Source of the DNA: an uncultured Clostridia bacterium
GTDB lineage: Bacteria; Bacillota; Clostridia; Oscillospirales; Ruminococcaceae
DNA length: 64,000 nucleotides
Assembly (NCBI GenBank): GCA_946567425.1
Contig: CAMNXF010000012.1
Coordinates: 1-64,000 of the forward strand
Direction of reading: 5' to 3'
Notes under the pieces: model-generated
Database searches by the model: none
Seen by the model: the letters and a program-made list of their open reading frames with translations, nothing else
Told to the model about the DNA's origin: nothing
Shown: positions 7,178-15,986 of the stretch, piece by piece
Position numbering within the stretch: the first letter of the stretch is position 1
How the letters are laid out: every line of letters begins with the position of its first letter
Program-made: the position numbers and the translations under genes

Positions 7178-7911
7178 TGAAATCAATAGCTATCTACAAC
7201 AACAAGGGCGGGTGCGGCAAAAGCACGAGCGTTATCAACCTCGCGTATGAGTTTTCGGTACATAGCAAGGTTTTAGTGATAGATACGGACGGTCAAAGCA
7301 ACACATCGCGGTTTTTCGTAGACGCGCCGAAAAACGGTCTGGAGCGTGTTCTGCTCGGCGAAAGTGAGGAATTAAACGCGGAGGGTACGTGCTACGACAA
7401 CATCAGCATTATCACCGCAACGGCGGCGATAAATAACACAGTCGGAACATTCGGCGGCTTTTCGGAGAAAAAGCAGCGCTGCATCGCGGAGAGTATCGTC
7501 AATGCAAAGGGCGATTTTGATTATGTAATAGTCGATCTGCCGCCCGCTATGAACGTTGTCACAGAACAGATTGTCGGCGCTTGCGATTATGTTTTCGTTC
7601 CCGTGGAACTCGGAACGTTCGCCATACAGGGCATACCTAAAGTCACAAACGTTATTGCAAAATGCAAGGCACAATTCGGCGGCGCGTTTATCAATAAGTT
7701 TGACAAAAAGAACAGCGCGGATATAACGCTTTTACAGATGTTCTCCGACTTAATGAGAGATAAGGCGCTGACAACAACAATTCCATACAGTAAGGTAATC
7801 AAGAACAGCATTTCATACAAAACGACCGCCCGTGAGTATATGGGCTGGACAAATGCGGGTAAGGCTTTCGGGCAGCTCACGGAAGAAATCGGTGAAAGGA
7901 TAGGTGGATAA
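7177..7911 (+). CDS. parA: ParA/Soj-family partition ATPase
   Basis: A 244-aa ParA-type ATPase. The deviant Walker A box is KGGCGKST (residues 10-17), followed by NLAYEFSVHSKVLVIDTDGQSNTS (A' motif), and the Walker B segment is FDYVIVDLPPAMN. Partition ATPases bind DNA non-specifically and, with ParB on centromere sites, position and stabilise replicons; in ICEs they stabilise the excised circle. The upstream in-frame ATG at 7120 lies inside the DUF6075 gene, so I start at 7177, where the family N-terminus MKSIAIYNNKGG begins. It is followed after 2 nt by parB. Confidence 0.92.
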   Translation: MKSIAIYNNKGGCGKSTSVINLAYEFSVHSKVLVIDTDGQSNTSRFFVDAPKNGLERVLLGESEELNAEGTCYDNISIITATAAINNTVGTFGGFSEKKQRCIAESIVNAKGDFDYVIVDLPPAMNVVTEQIVGACDYVFVPVELGTFAIQGIPKVTNVIAKCKAQFGGAFINKFDKKNSADITLLQMFSDLMRDKALTTTIPYSKVIKNSISYKTTAREYMGWTNAGKAFGQLTEEIGERIGG

Positions 7912-7913
7912 TA

Positions 7914-8843
7914 TTGAAACGTGAGATAGACAGCGCGATAAGCGCGGATTTAAAGGCTGCGTCGGCTGATACGTTTGCGGACAGCATTAAAATGCTCGAC
8001 GTATCGGAGATTATACCCAACAAGGATAATTTCTACGAAATGAGCGATATTGAGCTACTTGCGGAGGATATCGAGCGACAGGATTTAAAGCATAATCTTG
8101 TTGTCGCAAAGGATAAGGACAGCGGTAAGTATTGGCTCATCAGCGGTCATAGGCGGCTTGAAGCAATAAAATTTCTTATCAATGAGAAACGGCGGCAAAG
8201 CACAAAAATACCGTGTATCATAAACGGCGAGAAATCACAAGCCGAGAGCCGTCTGGACTTGATAATGCTCAACGCAACTCAGCGTAAGTACACGGATAAA
8301 GAGGTAATGAGCGAGTATGAGCAGCTCACCGAAACGCTTAAACAATTGGAAAGCGAGGGCAAGAAGATAGGCGGGCGTATGCGCGACGTTATGGCGAAGA
8401 TACTCAACGTTTCAAAGTCGCAGGTCGGGAAGATCGACAACATCAAGCATAACGCCGTACCCGCCGTGGAACAGGCGGTCAAGAGCGGAAAGATGTCAAT
8501 ATCCACCGCGAATGAAGTTGCGCGGCTCTCCCCCGAAAAGCAAAAGGATATTGCCGAGAAAAAGCCCGATATTACCCACAAAGAGGTAAAGGAAATTCAG
8601 AAAACATCTCTCCCGCCCTCAAAATCTGCTCCCTCGGTCAAACCTCCCGCCGTAAAAGCGGAAAGCGGCAATACCGCCCCGCCGCCAAAGATCGAGCAGA
8701 CAAAGCCTAAATACGCGCCTTGTACGCTCTCCGAGAGCGAAACCGAGGTGCTTTCAAGGTACATCAAGCAGCTTGTGAAATTGGCAAGCAAGGACGATAT
8801 AACGGTAATAAACGGTATCAAGGAAAGACTTACAAGAGTGTGA
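7914..8843 (+). CDS. parB: ParB/Spo0J-family partition protein
   Basis: A 309-aa ParB-like protein. N-terminal ParB/sulfiredoxin-type CTPase domain: LDVSEIIPNKDNFYEMSDIELLAEDI and the arginine patch ISGHRRLEA (GHRR at residues 78-81). A central helix-turn-helix follows (MAKILNVSKSQVGKIDNIKH), then a proline-rich linker and a C-terminal helix for dimerisation. It binds parS palindromes and partners the ParA upstream. TTG start at 7914, three bases after parA ends; the ribosome site is inside parA (GAAAGGATAGGTGG). Candidate target sites are the repeated TTGCCATATGTGGCAA palindromes described below. A strong terminator follows. Confidence 0.9.
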   Translation: MKREIDSAISADLKAASADTFADSIKMLDVSEIIPNKDNFYEMSDIELLAEDIERQDLKHNLVVAKDKDSGKYWLISGHRRLEAIKFLINEKRRQSTKIPCIINGEKSQAESRLDLIMLNATQRKYTDKEVMSEYEQLTETLKQLESEGKKIGGRMRDVMAKILNVSKSQVGKIDNIKHNAVPAVEQAVKSGKMSISTANEVARLSPEKQKDIAEKKPDITHKEVKEIQKTSLPPSKSAPSVKPPAVKAESGNTAPPPKIEQTKPKYAPCTLSESETEVLSRYIKQLVKLASKDDITVINGIKERLTRV

Positions 8844-8870
8844 ACGCGCCTTGAAAAACACGAGACATAA

Positions 8871-8906
8871 GCCGACTGCATTATTAGTGCAGTCGGCTTT
8901 TTTTGT
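8871..8906 (+). terminator. Rho-independent terminator after parB
   Basis: AGCCGACTGCA, 7-nt loop, TGCAGTCGGCT, then T7. A perfect 11-bp stem that ends the partition operon. Confidence 0.92.
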
Positions 8907-8971
8907 TTTTCAAGTGTGCAGTTTTTTGCAGTACGGTCTGTTTTATAATAAGCAAGAAAAGAGGAAACACG

Positions 8972-10003
8972 ATGTCAACGGTATTCAGAGTAGAGAAAAA
9001 CGCGAATTATACGGTAATGGCAAATTATCATTTAAAGGACAGGAGATTGTCGTACAAGGCAAAGGGTCTTTTGTCCGAAATGCTCAGTCTGCCGCCCGAT
9101 TGGGATTATACTCTTTCGGGGCTTGCGGTGATCGCCGCCGACGGTCTTGACAGCGTGAGATCGGCTATCCGCGAGTTGGAACTGTACGGCTATCTTGTGC
9201 GCTCTCAGAGCCGCGACGAGCGCGGGCGTATGTCCGTGAATGAATTTATCGTGTACGAAAATCCCGCGGACAATCCCGATCATATTACCGATGAGAACGT
9301 CGAAAAATCCGATGTGGAAAACTCGGTTGAAAACGTGTCAAACGGCTCTGCTAAAGTAAATTCGCCGTCATTGGAAAATCCCGTAACGGTGGGAAAATCA
9401 GATAAAAAGCAAAATTTTTTACGCAAACCGCCGTTGGAAAAATCGTCACCGACAAAACCGTTATCGGAAAATCCCACAACGGCTACTTATAATAAATTAA
9501 ATAAACAAGAATTAAATACTAATCAATCAAATCACTCAATCCTGCGCCCAAATTGCCGCAAAGCGGCAATTCCGCGCGGGGACGGGATTGATAGGACGGA
9601 TTTTTCAAGAGAAAAAGTTTATTCGTCACGCGAACGGGATTTTTATCTTGCGATAATCCGTGAGAATATCGAGTATGATTTTCTTGTTCAGAACCAAAAC
9701 AATCCTTTGCTGAAAATCAACATCGGAAAGATCGACGAGATAGTGTCGGTTATAGTAGACGTTGTGTGCAGTAAGCGTGAAACTATTCGCGTAAATGGTG
9801 AGCAACTGCCGCAAGAGGTGGTTAAAAAGCGTTTTCTTGAACTTGACGGAGAGCATATCGACTATGTTATCACGGCATTTGAAAAAAGCGCTTGCAACGT
9901 TCGGAACATAAGAGCCTATCTGATTACCGCGCTCTATAATGCGCCCGAAACGATTGACAGTTACTATGAGGCAATGGTAAAGCGTGATATGTACGGGAAG
10001 TGA
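8972..10003 (+). CDS. replication-initiator-like protein (winged helix + DUF6017-like)
   Basis: A 343-aa protein. Residues ~1-95 form a winged-helix domain (LSYKAKGLLSEMLSLPPDWDYTLSGL, then SAIRELELYGYLVRSQSRDERGRMS). Residues ~110-210 are a low-complexity linker rich in Asn, Ser and Lys. The C-terminal ~120 residues resemble the DUF6017 tail of ICE replication proteins (YLAIIRENIEYDFL, IRAYLITALYNAPETIDSYYEAMVKRDMYG). It probably initiates or controls replication of the excised element. ATG at 8972 with AGAGGAAACACG ahead; the longer upstream frame is not supported. The linker DNA is AT-rich and contains a 21-bp palindrome, possibly an internal origin. It is paralogous to the 98-aa protein at 5478. 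Confidence 0.7.
   Translation: MSTVFRVEKNANYTVMANYHLKDRRLSYKAKGLLSEMLSLPPDWDYTLSGLAVIAADGLDSVRSAIRELELYGYLVRSQSRDERGRMSVNEFIVYENPADNPDHITDENVEKSDVENSVENVSNGSAKVNSPSLENPVTVGKSDKKQNFLRKPPLEKSSPTKPLSENPTTATYNKLNKQELNTNQSNHSILRPNCRKAAIPRGDGIDRTDFSREKVYSSRERDFYLAIIRENIEYDFLVQNQNNPLLKINIGKIDEIVSVIVDVVCSKRETIRVNGEQLPQEVVKKRFLELDGEHIDYVITAFEKSACNVRNIRAYLITALYNAPETIDSYYEAMVKRDMYGK
9485..9571 (+). other. AT-rich tract plus 21-bp palindrome (candidate origin) inside the rep-like gene
   Basis: About 55 bases of A/T-dominated coding sequence with short AATCA-type repeats are followed by a palindrome at 9551-9571 (AATTGCCGC, AAA, GCGGCAATT). AT-rich DNA beside a hairpin, within the linker of the Rep-like gene, is the arrangement expected for an internal origin. 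This is unproven. Confidence 0.35.
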
Positions 10004-10040
10004 CCTCTTTTTTCAACTATGAATTTTAGGAGGATTATGT

Positions 10041-10955
10041 ATGAAAATCGGACTTCACGACGCGGACAAGGATAACCGCCGCAAACTGCGTAAGATTTTT
10101 CCGAATTACGCGTTAATGAAAATCTCGGCATATCACAAATCGCTCGGTGATACGGTCGAATGGTGGGATAAGGACAAGAAGTACGACAGGATTTATTCAA
10201 GCAAGGTGTTCAGTTATACTCCCGAAAATCCCGACTTGCCGCCCGATACGGTCAAAGGCGGCACGGGGTACGGATTATTTACGGAGCTGCCGCCCGAAAT
10301 TGATGAGATGTTCCCCGACTATTCGATATACCCCGATTGTGACTACGCCATAGGTTATATAACGCGCGGCTGCCCGAATAACTGCCGTTGGTGTATCGTT
10401 CCCAAAAAGGAGGGCAAGATACATTCGTACAGAGATTGGCGTGATCTGGTGCGCCCCGACAGCGACAAGCTGGTGCTTATGGATAACAATATACTCGCCT
10501 GCGATTACGGGATTAAACAGCTTGAAAGTCTTATCGACAGCGGTCACAAAATCGACCTCAATCAAGGAATGGACGCGAGGTTAGTGACCGACGATATAGC
10601 GCAAATTCTCTCAAAGCTGAAATGGATACGTTATCTGAGGTTTTCGTGTGACAGCACACCGCAGATTGCGGCGATACATAAAACGGCTGAGCTGCTCGGA
10701 AAGTACGGTATAAAGCCGTCGAAATTGTTTATTTATCTGTTGGTGACTTCCGATCTGGAGAACGCCGAGTACCGTGTGGAGCAGCTTAAAACGCTCCGCG
10801 GCATTAGCATATATGCGCAGCCGGAGAGAAACGAGAGTATGGGCATAACGCCCAACAAGCTCCAGCGGCAATTTGCGCAGAGATATGTTTACAGCGGATT
10901 GTTCCGCCAAATGTCGTGGACGGAGTTTGCCAAAGAAAGGAAGTTGATAGACTGA
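10041..10955 (+). CDS. radical SAM protein
   Basis: A 304-aa radical SAM family protein with the cluster motif C-x3-C-x2-C (TRGCPNNCRWCIVPKKEG; Cys111, 115, 118), which would bind a 4Fe-4S cluster and cleave S-adenosylmethionine. The N-terminal ~100 residues resemble the B12-binding/MTTase-like region of related proteins (LHDADKDNRRKLRKIFPNYALMKISAYHKSLGDTVEWW) but no complete cobalamin motif is visible. LMDNNILACDYGIKQLESLID follows the pattern after the cluster. The substrate is unknown; such proteins recur in clostridial ICEs. ATG at 10041 after TTAGGAGGATTATGT. Terminated at 10972-11007. Confidence 0.88.
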   Translation: MKIGLHDADKDNRRKLRKIFPNYALMKISAYHKSLGDTVEWWDKDKKYDRIYSSKVFSYTPENPDLPPDTVKGGTGYGLFTELPPEIDEMFPDYSIYPDCDYAIGYITRGCPNNCRWCIVPKKEGKIHSYRDWRDLVRPDSDKLVLMDNNILACDYGIKQLESLIDSGHKIDLNQGMDARLVTDDIAQILSKLKWIRYLRFSCDSTPQIAAIHKTAELLGKYGIKPSKLFIYLLVTSDLENAEYRVEQLKTLRGISIYAQPERNESMGITPNKLQRQFAQRYVYSGLFRQMSWTEFAKERKLID

Positions 10956-10971
10956 AATTAAATATATAACT

Positions 10972-11007
10972 GCCGACTGCCGATAAAAAAGCGGTCGGCG
11001 TTTTTTT
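10972..11007 (+). terminator. Rho-independent terminator
   Basis: GCCGACTGC, 10-nt loop, GCGGTCGGC (one G·U pair), then T7 after a G. It separates the accessory operon from the transfer operon. Confidence 0.9.
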
Positions 11008-11024
11008 GTGCAAAAATAGGCAAT

Positions 11025-11046
11025 GCGTTGCCATATATGGCAACGC
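11025..11046. promoter_or_regulatory. 22-bp perfect palindrome containing the TTGCCATA/TATGGCAA site
   Basis: Arms GCGTTGCCATA and its exact complement. The central 16 bases (11028-11043) belong to the repeated TTGCCATATGTGGCAA-type family. It lies about 30 bases upstream of the first transfer-operon gene. Candidate parS or operator. Confidence 0.8.
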
Positions 11047-11074
11047 AAACTTTTTTCCGAAAGGAGGGAGAACG

Positions 11075-11278
11075 GTGTGCGCGGAAGTGGCTATGAGTTC
11101 GGTTTTAGGTGCTATCGTCGAACGATTTATCGCGGACGGTAACGAGGATGAGATCGAAAACGTCCTCGGTACTTTTGAACAGACCGTATCATTTTTTGAC
11201 GATGATACGGAACAGCAGAACGGTTTGAGTTCTTTTAATTCTTTTCAAGGAGGTAACGGATTATGTCCGATGAAGTAG
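11075..11278 (+). CDS. small transfer-operon protein
   Basis: A 67-aa acidic protein, reading from the GTG start VCAEVAMSSVLGAIVERFIADG to SFQGGNGLCPMK. GTG at 11075 is chosen because AAAGGAGGGAG lies 4-8 nt upstream; the longer frame upstream would run through the palindrome and the terminator region. It overlaps the DUF3801 gene by 16 nt, and the AAGGAGGTAAC site of that gene lies inside this one, so the two are translationally coupled. I do not recognise the family. Its place at the head of the transfer operon suggests a regulatory or accessory part. Confidence 0.6.
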   Translation: MCAEVAMSSVLGAIVERFIADGNEDEIENVLGTFEQTVSFFDDDTEQQNGLSSFNSFQGGNGLCPMK

Positions 11279-13122
11279 CGTCCGCGGCGTTATCGTCAAG
11301 TCAAAAGGCGATTGAGGTCGCGCTGGAGCTTATCCGTATGCTTGCTCCAATGGCTAAAAAGCTGTTAGAGGAAGTATATCAAAAGACCGTCGGCGGCGTG
11401 AACACGGTCGGCGGCAAATTCGCAAACGCGAGGTCAATGGGAACGGTCACGAATAAGGGTTTAATTGCCGAGGCTCAAAAGGCAAATTCCCCTATTTCGA
11501 CTACAAGTAACTTTTTGGCGCGTGACGCGGAATTGGTCGCGGCAAAGGCAAAGGAATACAAGATACCCGTTGCAATTGTCGGTAACGGCGAGAAGCAGAC
11601 GATAGAATTTCTTGAACGCGACAAAGGCATTATCGAGCAGATAACAAACGAGATCATACAGGAGCGCCTGAGAGAAGCGCCACAGAGCGTGAGGTGCTTT
11701 TCCATAGGCGCGAATAACGTTTCGTCTATGAAAACGCTGTTTGAGGAGAACGGTATCGAGTGCCAGTTTGTCGCGGGCAAGGACGGAAAAATTTCTTGTA
11801 TCTACCCTGCCGAGTGCGCGGAACAGGTCGCGGTCATCAAGAGCGATTACAAGAATATCCACACGGGTATCGAGATGAACTTCGGAATAACTCCAAACGT
11901 ACCCGAAACCGAAAGGCAGCTTGAAATAAAATCTCGGATCGCGGAATTGGAAAACGCGCGTGATGATCCCGAATTGCGCGGCAAATTCTATGCGGAGATC
12001 GCCGCCGATACGGAAATAGAGTACCCCGTGTACAGCGAGAGAAATATGGAGCGCGTTTTTGAGCAAATGCCCTCCGCGACAAAGGTGGCGGGAAAAGCGT
12101 TTTGGGAGGAACAGGGCTATACTCTGAACGAGAACGCAAAGGGCGTTGAAATAATCGCGCCGCAAATGGACGAGGACGGAAATCCCGTGCTTGACGGAAA
12201 CGGTAAGCAGATGTTTACGGAAATTACCGTTTACGATATTTCCGAAACAAACGCGTTTGAGAAATCGTTGGATAAAGAATTAGACGGCTTGCGTCGCGAG
12301 TATGACGAGGAAAAGGTCAGCGCGTTTGATATGTCCGATGATAAAAAAGTCGTTCTTTCCGACGAGCAAAGCGGCAAAAGCGTTGAAATAAACGTTTCCG
12401 GCAAGCTGAAAAAATCCGACGTTTCGGAAATTCTGCGTAATGAATTGGGTTACTCCGAGGTGCAAGCGGATATTGCGGCAAATAAGCTGTGCTACGATCT
12501 GGAATTAGATAAGCGCACATTCTTTGCGAAGCCCACTCAGATAGATAATCTTGACGCGCTGAAAACAAATATCCGCTATCCCAGCGAGGATTTAACGCTC
12601 CGCGACGTTCGGTTTGACGCGGTTAATTTCAAGGACGGTCAAGATACTCACCTGATACTGCAAAACGGAGATAACGCGGTCGGGCTTACTCCCGCGAAAA
12701 TGTCCGAAACGGAAATGAAAAATCTCTGCGTAAATCAGCTTGGCTTGTCGGAATACCAAGCGGATAAGGCGGTAGCGAAAGCCGTTAAGATAGAAAGTCA
12801 AGTTCGGTCGCAGATCGAGGAGCGCACGGTTGACAAGCAGGGCATTTCAAGAGAAATAAATATCGAGCGTACAGCGGACAACACGTTTTCCGTAAAACTC
12901 GGAGATAAGGAAAAATTCTATAATTTCTCGACGATAAACCTTGACGTTAAAATAGCGGAGCATTTCGATATTCCCCGCGAGAACGCGCGGAATATTATCA
13001 ACAAGGCAAAGAAACAGAGCGTTTTGCAGAACAGAATTAACAATTCCGTCAAGAAGAAAAAGCCGCCGAAAGCCGCTGCGGAAACGCCGAAAATCAACAC
13101 AAGTAAGGGGTTGAAGCATTGA
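11263..13122 (+). CDS. DUF3801/PcfB-family conjugation protein
   Basis: A 619-aa protein. The first ~170 residues match PcfB/DUF3801: QKAIEVALELIRMLAPMAKKLLEEV, then KSVRCF-type SVRCFSIGANNVSSMKTLFEENGIECQF. PcfB proteins act as accessory factors that help the relaxosome dock on the coupling protein. Residues ~200-600 are a long acidic extension with repeated segments (SEILRNELGYSEVQADIAANKL and KNLCVNQLGLSEYQADKAVAKA are clearly related to each other), so it is much longer than classical PcfB (~130 aa). ATG at 11263 after AAGGAGGTAACGGATT. Its stop overlaps the TTG start of the VirD4-like gene. Confidence 0.82.
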   Translation: MSDEVASAALSSSQKAIEVALELIRMLAPMAKKLLEEVYQKTVGGVNTVGGKFANARSMGTVTNKGLIAEAQKANSPISTTSNFLARDAELVAAKAKEYKIPVAIVGNGEKQTIEFLERDKGIIEQITNEIIQERLREAPQSVRCFSIGANNVSSMKTLFEENGIECQFVAGKDGKISCIYPAECAEQVAVIKSDYKNIHTGIEMNFGITPNVPETERQLEIKSRIAELENARDDPELRGKFYAEIAADTEIEYPVYSERNMERVFEQMPSATKVAGKAFWEEQGYTLNENAKGVEIIAPQMDEDGNPVLDGNGKQMFTEITVYDISETNAFEKSLDKELDGLRREYDEEKVSAFDMSDDKKVVLSDEQSGKSVEINVSGKLKKSDVSEILRNELGYSEVQADIAANKLCYDLELDKRTFFAKPTQIDNLDALKTNIRYPSEDLTLRDVRFDAVNFKDGQDTHLILQNGDNAVGLTPAKMSETEMKNLCVNQLGLSEYQADKAVAKAVKIESQVRSQIEERTVDKQGISREINIERTADNTFSVKLGDKEKFYNFSTINLDVKIAEHFDIPRENARNIINKAKKQSVLQNRINNSVKKKKPPKAAAETPKINTSKGLKH

Positions 13123-15371
13123 AAAAGAAGAAATTAGACCCGCTTAATATCGCGCTGTACGGAATGATAATCTTCGCGGTGCTGTACGTTTCGGCGGCGC
13201 TAGGCGCGGCTATGGACTTGTCGGTCGGCGAGGACGGCGTTCTGGATTTTACGGCGCTTATGGCAAACGTTGAAGCGGTGCTTACATCTCCCGAAACGGT
13301 ATGGGCGCATTTCACAGACTTTTCGGGTTACGGCGCAAAAATAACACTGCTTGTCGCGTTTGCGCTCGGAATATACGCGCTGATGAAATACACATCAAAA
13401 AAGCGACTGCACCGCAAGGGCGTAGAACACGGCTCGGCGCGTTGGGCTAACGCCAAAGAGGAACAATTTCTCCGCGATAACGAGGATAAGAAAAAGCATA
13501 AGCACGATTGGATAGGCAAGCTGCCAAGGCTTTTAAAATTTCTCGAAAAGCCCCTGCGCATAGTGCTTAGAGCGCCCGCGTTTAAAGAAATACCATACGA
13601 AACGGACAACAACATAATTTTAACACAAGAGGTCAGAATGTCGCTGAATACCAGACAGCACCGCGAAAACTTAAACGTTTTGGTTATCGGCGGTTCGGGC
13701 GCGGGTAAATCGCGCTTTTACGTTAAGCCAAATTTAATGCAGCTTAATACAAGCTATGTCGTGACAGACCCCAAAGGCGAATTGCTACGTTCGTGCGGCA
13801 AACTGCTCAAAAAGGCGGGTTATGAGATACGCGTTTTCAATCTTATAGATATGGCGCACTCCAACAATTACAATCCGTTTAATTACGTTTACGATAAAAG
13901 CGGCGAAATGAACAAGACCTATGTTATGAAAATGGTCAACTGCCTGATGAAGAACACCAAACAGGAGGGCGCGTCGGGCGGAGAGCAATTCTGGGACGAT
14001 AGTACAAAGGCATTAACGCTTGCTATCGCGTTTTATCTGCTTGAAAAGAAAGACGCGAAAGACGGAAACGGCAACTCGCTTGACCGAAATTTTTCTACCG
14101 TTATGCGGCTGATGAGATTAGCCGAAATATCCGAACAGGACGAAAACCATCGTTCGGAACTTGACGATATGATGGACGAGTTGCGGGAGGAAAACCCGAT
14201 GAGTATAGCGGTGTCCTATTACGCGGATTTTAAAAAGGCTCCTGCCGAAACGGCTAAATCAATACTTATTTCGGCGGCGGTAAGATTTGCCGCCTTTAAT
14301 CTGCCCGAAGTCGCGGATTTAACGCACACGGACAATATACACCTTGATACCCTCGGTGACAAAAAAACGGCGCTGTTTGTAATCATTCCGTCCTCGGACG
14401 CGACATTCAATTTCCTCGCGGCGATGATGTACACGCAGTTATTCGATACGCTTTACGATACCGCAAATTTCAAGTACGGCGGTCGTTTGCCCGTACACGT
14501 CCGCTGTCTGCTTGACGAGTTCGCGAATATAGGCACTATCCCCGATTTCGATAAACTTCTCGCGACAATGCGTTCAATGGAGATATCCGCGAACATAATC
14601 ATACAGAATTTGGCGCAGTTGAAAAAAATGTATGACAAGTCGTGGGAGATCGTCACGGGCAACTGCGACAGCTTATTATTTCTTGGCGGCAAAGAGGACA
14701 GTACGCTTGAAGCCATTTCAAAATCGCTCGGCAAGGAAACGATAGACGTTGTTTCGCAGAACAGAACGCGCTCCCACAAATCTCCGTCAATGTCGGAGAA
14801 TAATTCCATTCTGGGGCGAGAGTTGATGACCCCCGATGAATTAAAGGTAATGAAAACTAACGAGTGTGTTTTAATGGTTCGCGCGTTGTACCCGTTTTTC
14901 TGCCACAAATTCGATATTGAAAAGCACGTTAATTACGCGTATCTGGAGGACAGCAACCAAAAATACGCGTATCTTATCGACGATCTGCACACGGAAAAAG
15001 CGCCCGATCCGAAGATCAACCATTCCGAAAAAATACCGCCAAAGGGAGTTTCAAAGCCTATCGACGATGAAAAACCGATAACTGACGTAGATATTCCCGA
15101 AGATGAAACGGAGGTGTATGAAATGGCGGGAGATAACCTTGACAATGAGTTTGTCGGCGATGAGAACGAGATAGCGGCGGCTCTTGCTCGGAACGAGCAG
15201 AACGCCGTTGTTTTGTCAAGCGACAAATATTACAATTCCGATGATAAATTGGATTTCGCTGACATAGAGCTGCCCGCGCCCGAAAATATTGCTCCGCTGG
15301 ATATGACCGAGCGGAAAATTTTTGGTGAGAGCGACTATAACGCTATGTTCGACAGCGCGGCTATTTTTTAA
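13119..15371 (+). CDS. virD4: VirD4/TraG-type conjugative coupling protein
   Basis: A 750-aa T4SS coupling ATPase. Two N-terminal membrane helices (IALYGMIIFAVLYVSAALGAAM and ITLLVAFALGIYALMKY), then Walker A GGSGAGKS (~191-198), VVTDPKGELLRSCGKLLKKAGY, and Walker B-like VRCLLDEFANIGTIPDF (~460-475). The family motif QNLAQLKKMYDKSWEIVTGNCDSLLFLGG is present. It sits in the membrane and pumps the relaxase-DNA complex to the channel. The C-terminal ~130 residues are acidic and variable, as usual for substrate-contact tails. TTG at 13119 overlaps the previous stop. About 70 nt separate it from the pilin gene. Confidence 0.93.
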   Translation: MKKKKLDPLNIALYGMIIFAVLYVSAALGAAMDLSVGEDGVLDFTALMANVEAVLTSPETVWAHFTDFSGYGAKITLLVAFALGIYALMKYTSKKRLHRKGVEHGSARWANAKEEQFLRDNEDKKKHKHDWIGKLPRLLKFLEKPLRIVLRAPAFKEIPYETDNNIILTQEVRMSLNTRQHRENLNVLVIGGSGAGKSRFYVKPNLMQLNTSYVVTDPKGELLRSCGKLLKKAGYEIRVFNLIDMAHSNNYNPFNYVYDKSGEMNKTYVMKMVNCLMKNTKQEGASGGEQFWDDSTKALTLAIAFYLLEKKDAKDGNGNSLDRNFSTVMRLMRLAEISEQDENHRSELDDMMDELREENPMSIAVSYYADFKKAPAETAKSILISAAVRFAAFNLPEVADLTHTDNIHLDTLGDKKTALFVIIPSSDATFNFLAAMMYTQLFDTLYDTANFKYGGRLPVHVRCLLDEFANIGTIPDFDKLLATMRSMEISANIIIQNLAQLKKMYDKSWEIVTGNCDSLLFLGGKEDSTLEAISKSLGKETIDVVSQNRTRSHKSPSMSENNSILGRELMTPDELKVMKTNECVLMVRALYPFFCHKFDIEKHVNYAYLEDSNQKYAYLIDDLHTEKAPDPKINHSEKIPPKGVSKPIDDEKPITDVDIPEDETEVYEMAGDNLDNEFVGDENEIAAALARNEQNAVVLSSDKYYNSDDKLDFADIELPAPENIAPLDMTERKIFGESDYNAMFDSAAIF

Positions 15372-15442
15372 AACTTGTTTTACGGATACTTCCGCATAAG
15401 GCGGTTGTACATAAATATTTTTTTCAAAGGAGGTTTTCTGTT

Positions 15443-15844
15443 ATGGAAAACAAGATCACACTCGCGGCTCGTAAGGAGCGCACAAATCCCATTAAGAGAG
15501 CATTTGCAGCGGCAAGCAAAAGGGTTCAGCGTGTTGTTACCACCGTTACGTCTATGCTCACGGTAACGCTTTTGACTACCATTTCCGCGTTTGCCGCGCC
15601 CGCTAGCGGCACTAGCGGCGGTACGGTCGATGGTGAGGCAGCGTTTAATTCGGTTATCGGATTTTTCGCCACTTGGATTGGGCGTATCGGCTTGGTTGTC
15701 GCGTTTGTCGGCGGCGTAATGTTCGCGCTTGCGATCAAGAATGACGACGCGGAAGCAAAAACGCGCGGTCTTATGACACTTGCCAGCGGCTTTGTTGTGT
15801 TCGCGCTCACGCTCTCACTTAATTTGTTCGGCATAACGGCATAA
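15443..15844 (+). CDS. Maff2-family pilin-like protein (VirB2 position)
   Basis: A 133-aa small membrane protein of the Maff2 family. It has a basic start, a first hydrophobic helix (TVTSMLTVTLLTTISAFAAPA) resembling a signal/VirB2-type leader with a possible Ala-x-Ala cleavage site, then two helices (FFATWIGRIGLVVAFVGGVMFALAIKN and LMTLASGFVVFALTLSLNLFG). It occupies the VirB2 position in this ICE family. ATG at 15443 after CAAAGGAGGTTTTCTGTT. The non-coding gap downstream is strongly structured, often a sign of differential expression of a pilin within its operon. Confidence 0.85.
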   Translation: MENKITLAARKERTNPIKRAFAAASKRVQRVVTTVTSMLTVTLLTTISAFAAPASGTSGGTVDGEAAFNSVIGFFATWIGRIGLVVAFVGGVMFALAIKNDDAEAKTRGLMTLASGFVVFALTLSLNLFGITA

Positions 15845-15875
15845 GCGCGGCAGATTAACGTTTCATTTATTTTTT

Positions 15876-15960
15876 GAAGCGGCGGCACGGTAAAGCAAAC
15901 ACGTTGCCATATGTGGCAAACACTACGCGACATCGTGTCGCGGATTTCCCGCGCCGCCGT
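15876..15960 (+). promoter_or_regulatory. structured RNA segment between pilin and VirB6 genes
   Basis: An outer stem CGGCGGC (15880-15886) pairs with GCCGCCG (15953-15959). Inside lie the palindrome TTGCCATATGTGGCAA (15904-15919) and a perfect hairpin CGCGACA-TCG-TGTCGCG (15926-15942). There is only a weak T-tract after it. It may attenuate or process the transcript. Confidence 0.6.
15904..15919. promoter_or_regulatory. TTGCCATATGTGGCAA palindrome, copy 2
   Basis: 16-bp site with perfect 6-bp arms TTGCCA/TGGCAA; identical in reverse orientation to the copy at 31805-31820. Confidence 0.75.
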
Positions 15961-15986
15961 TTCTCTTTTTCCCGAAAGGAGGTTTT

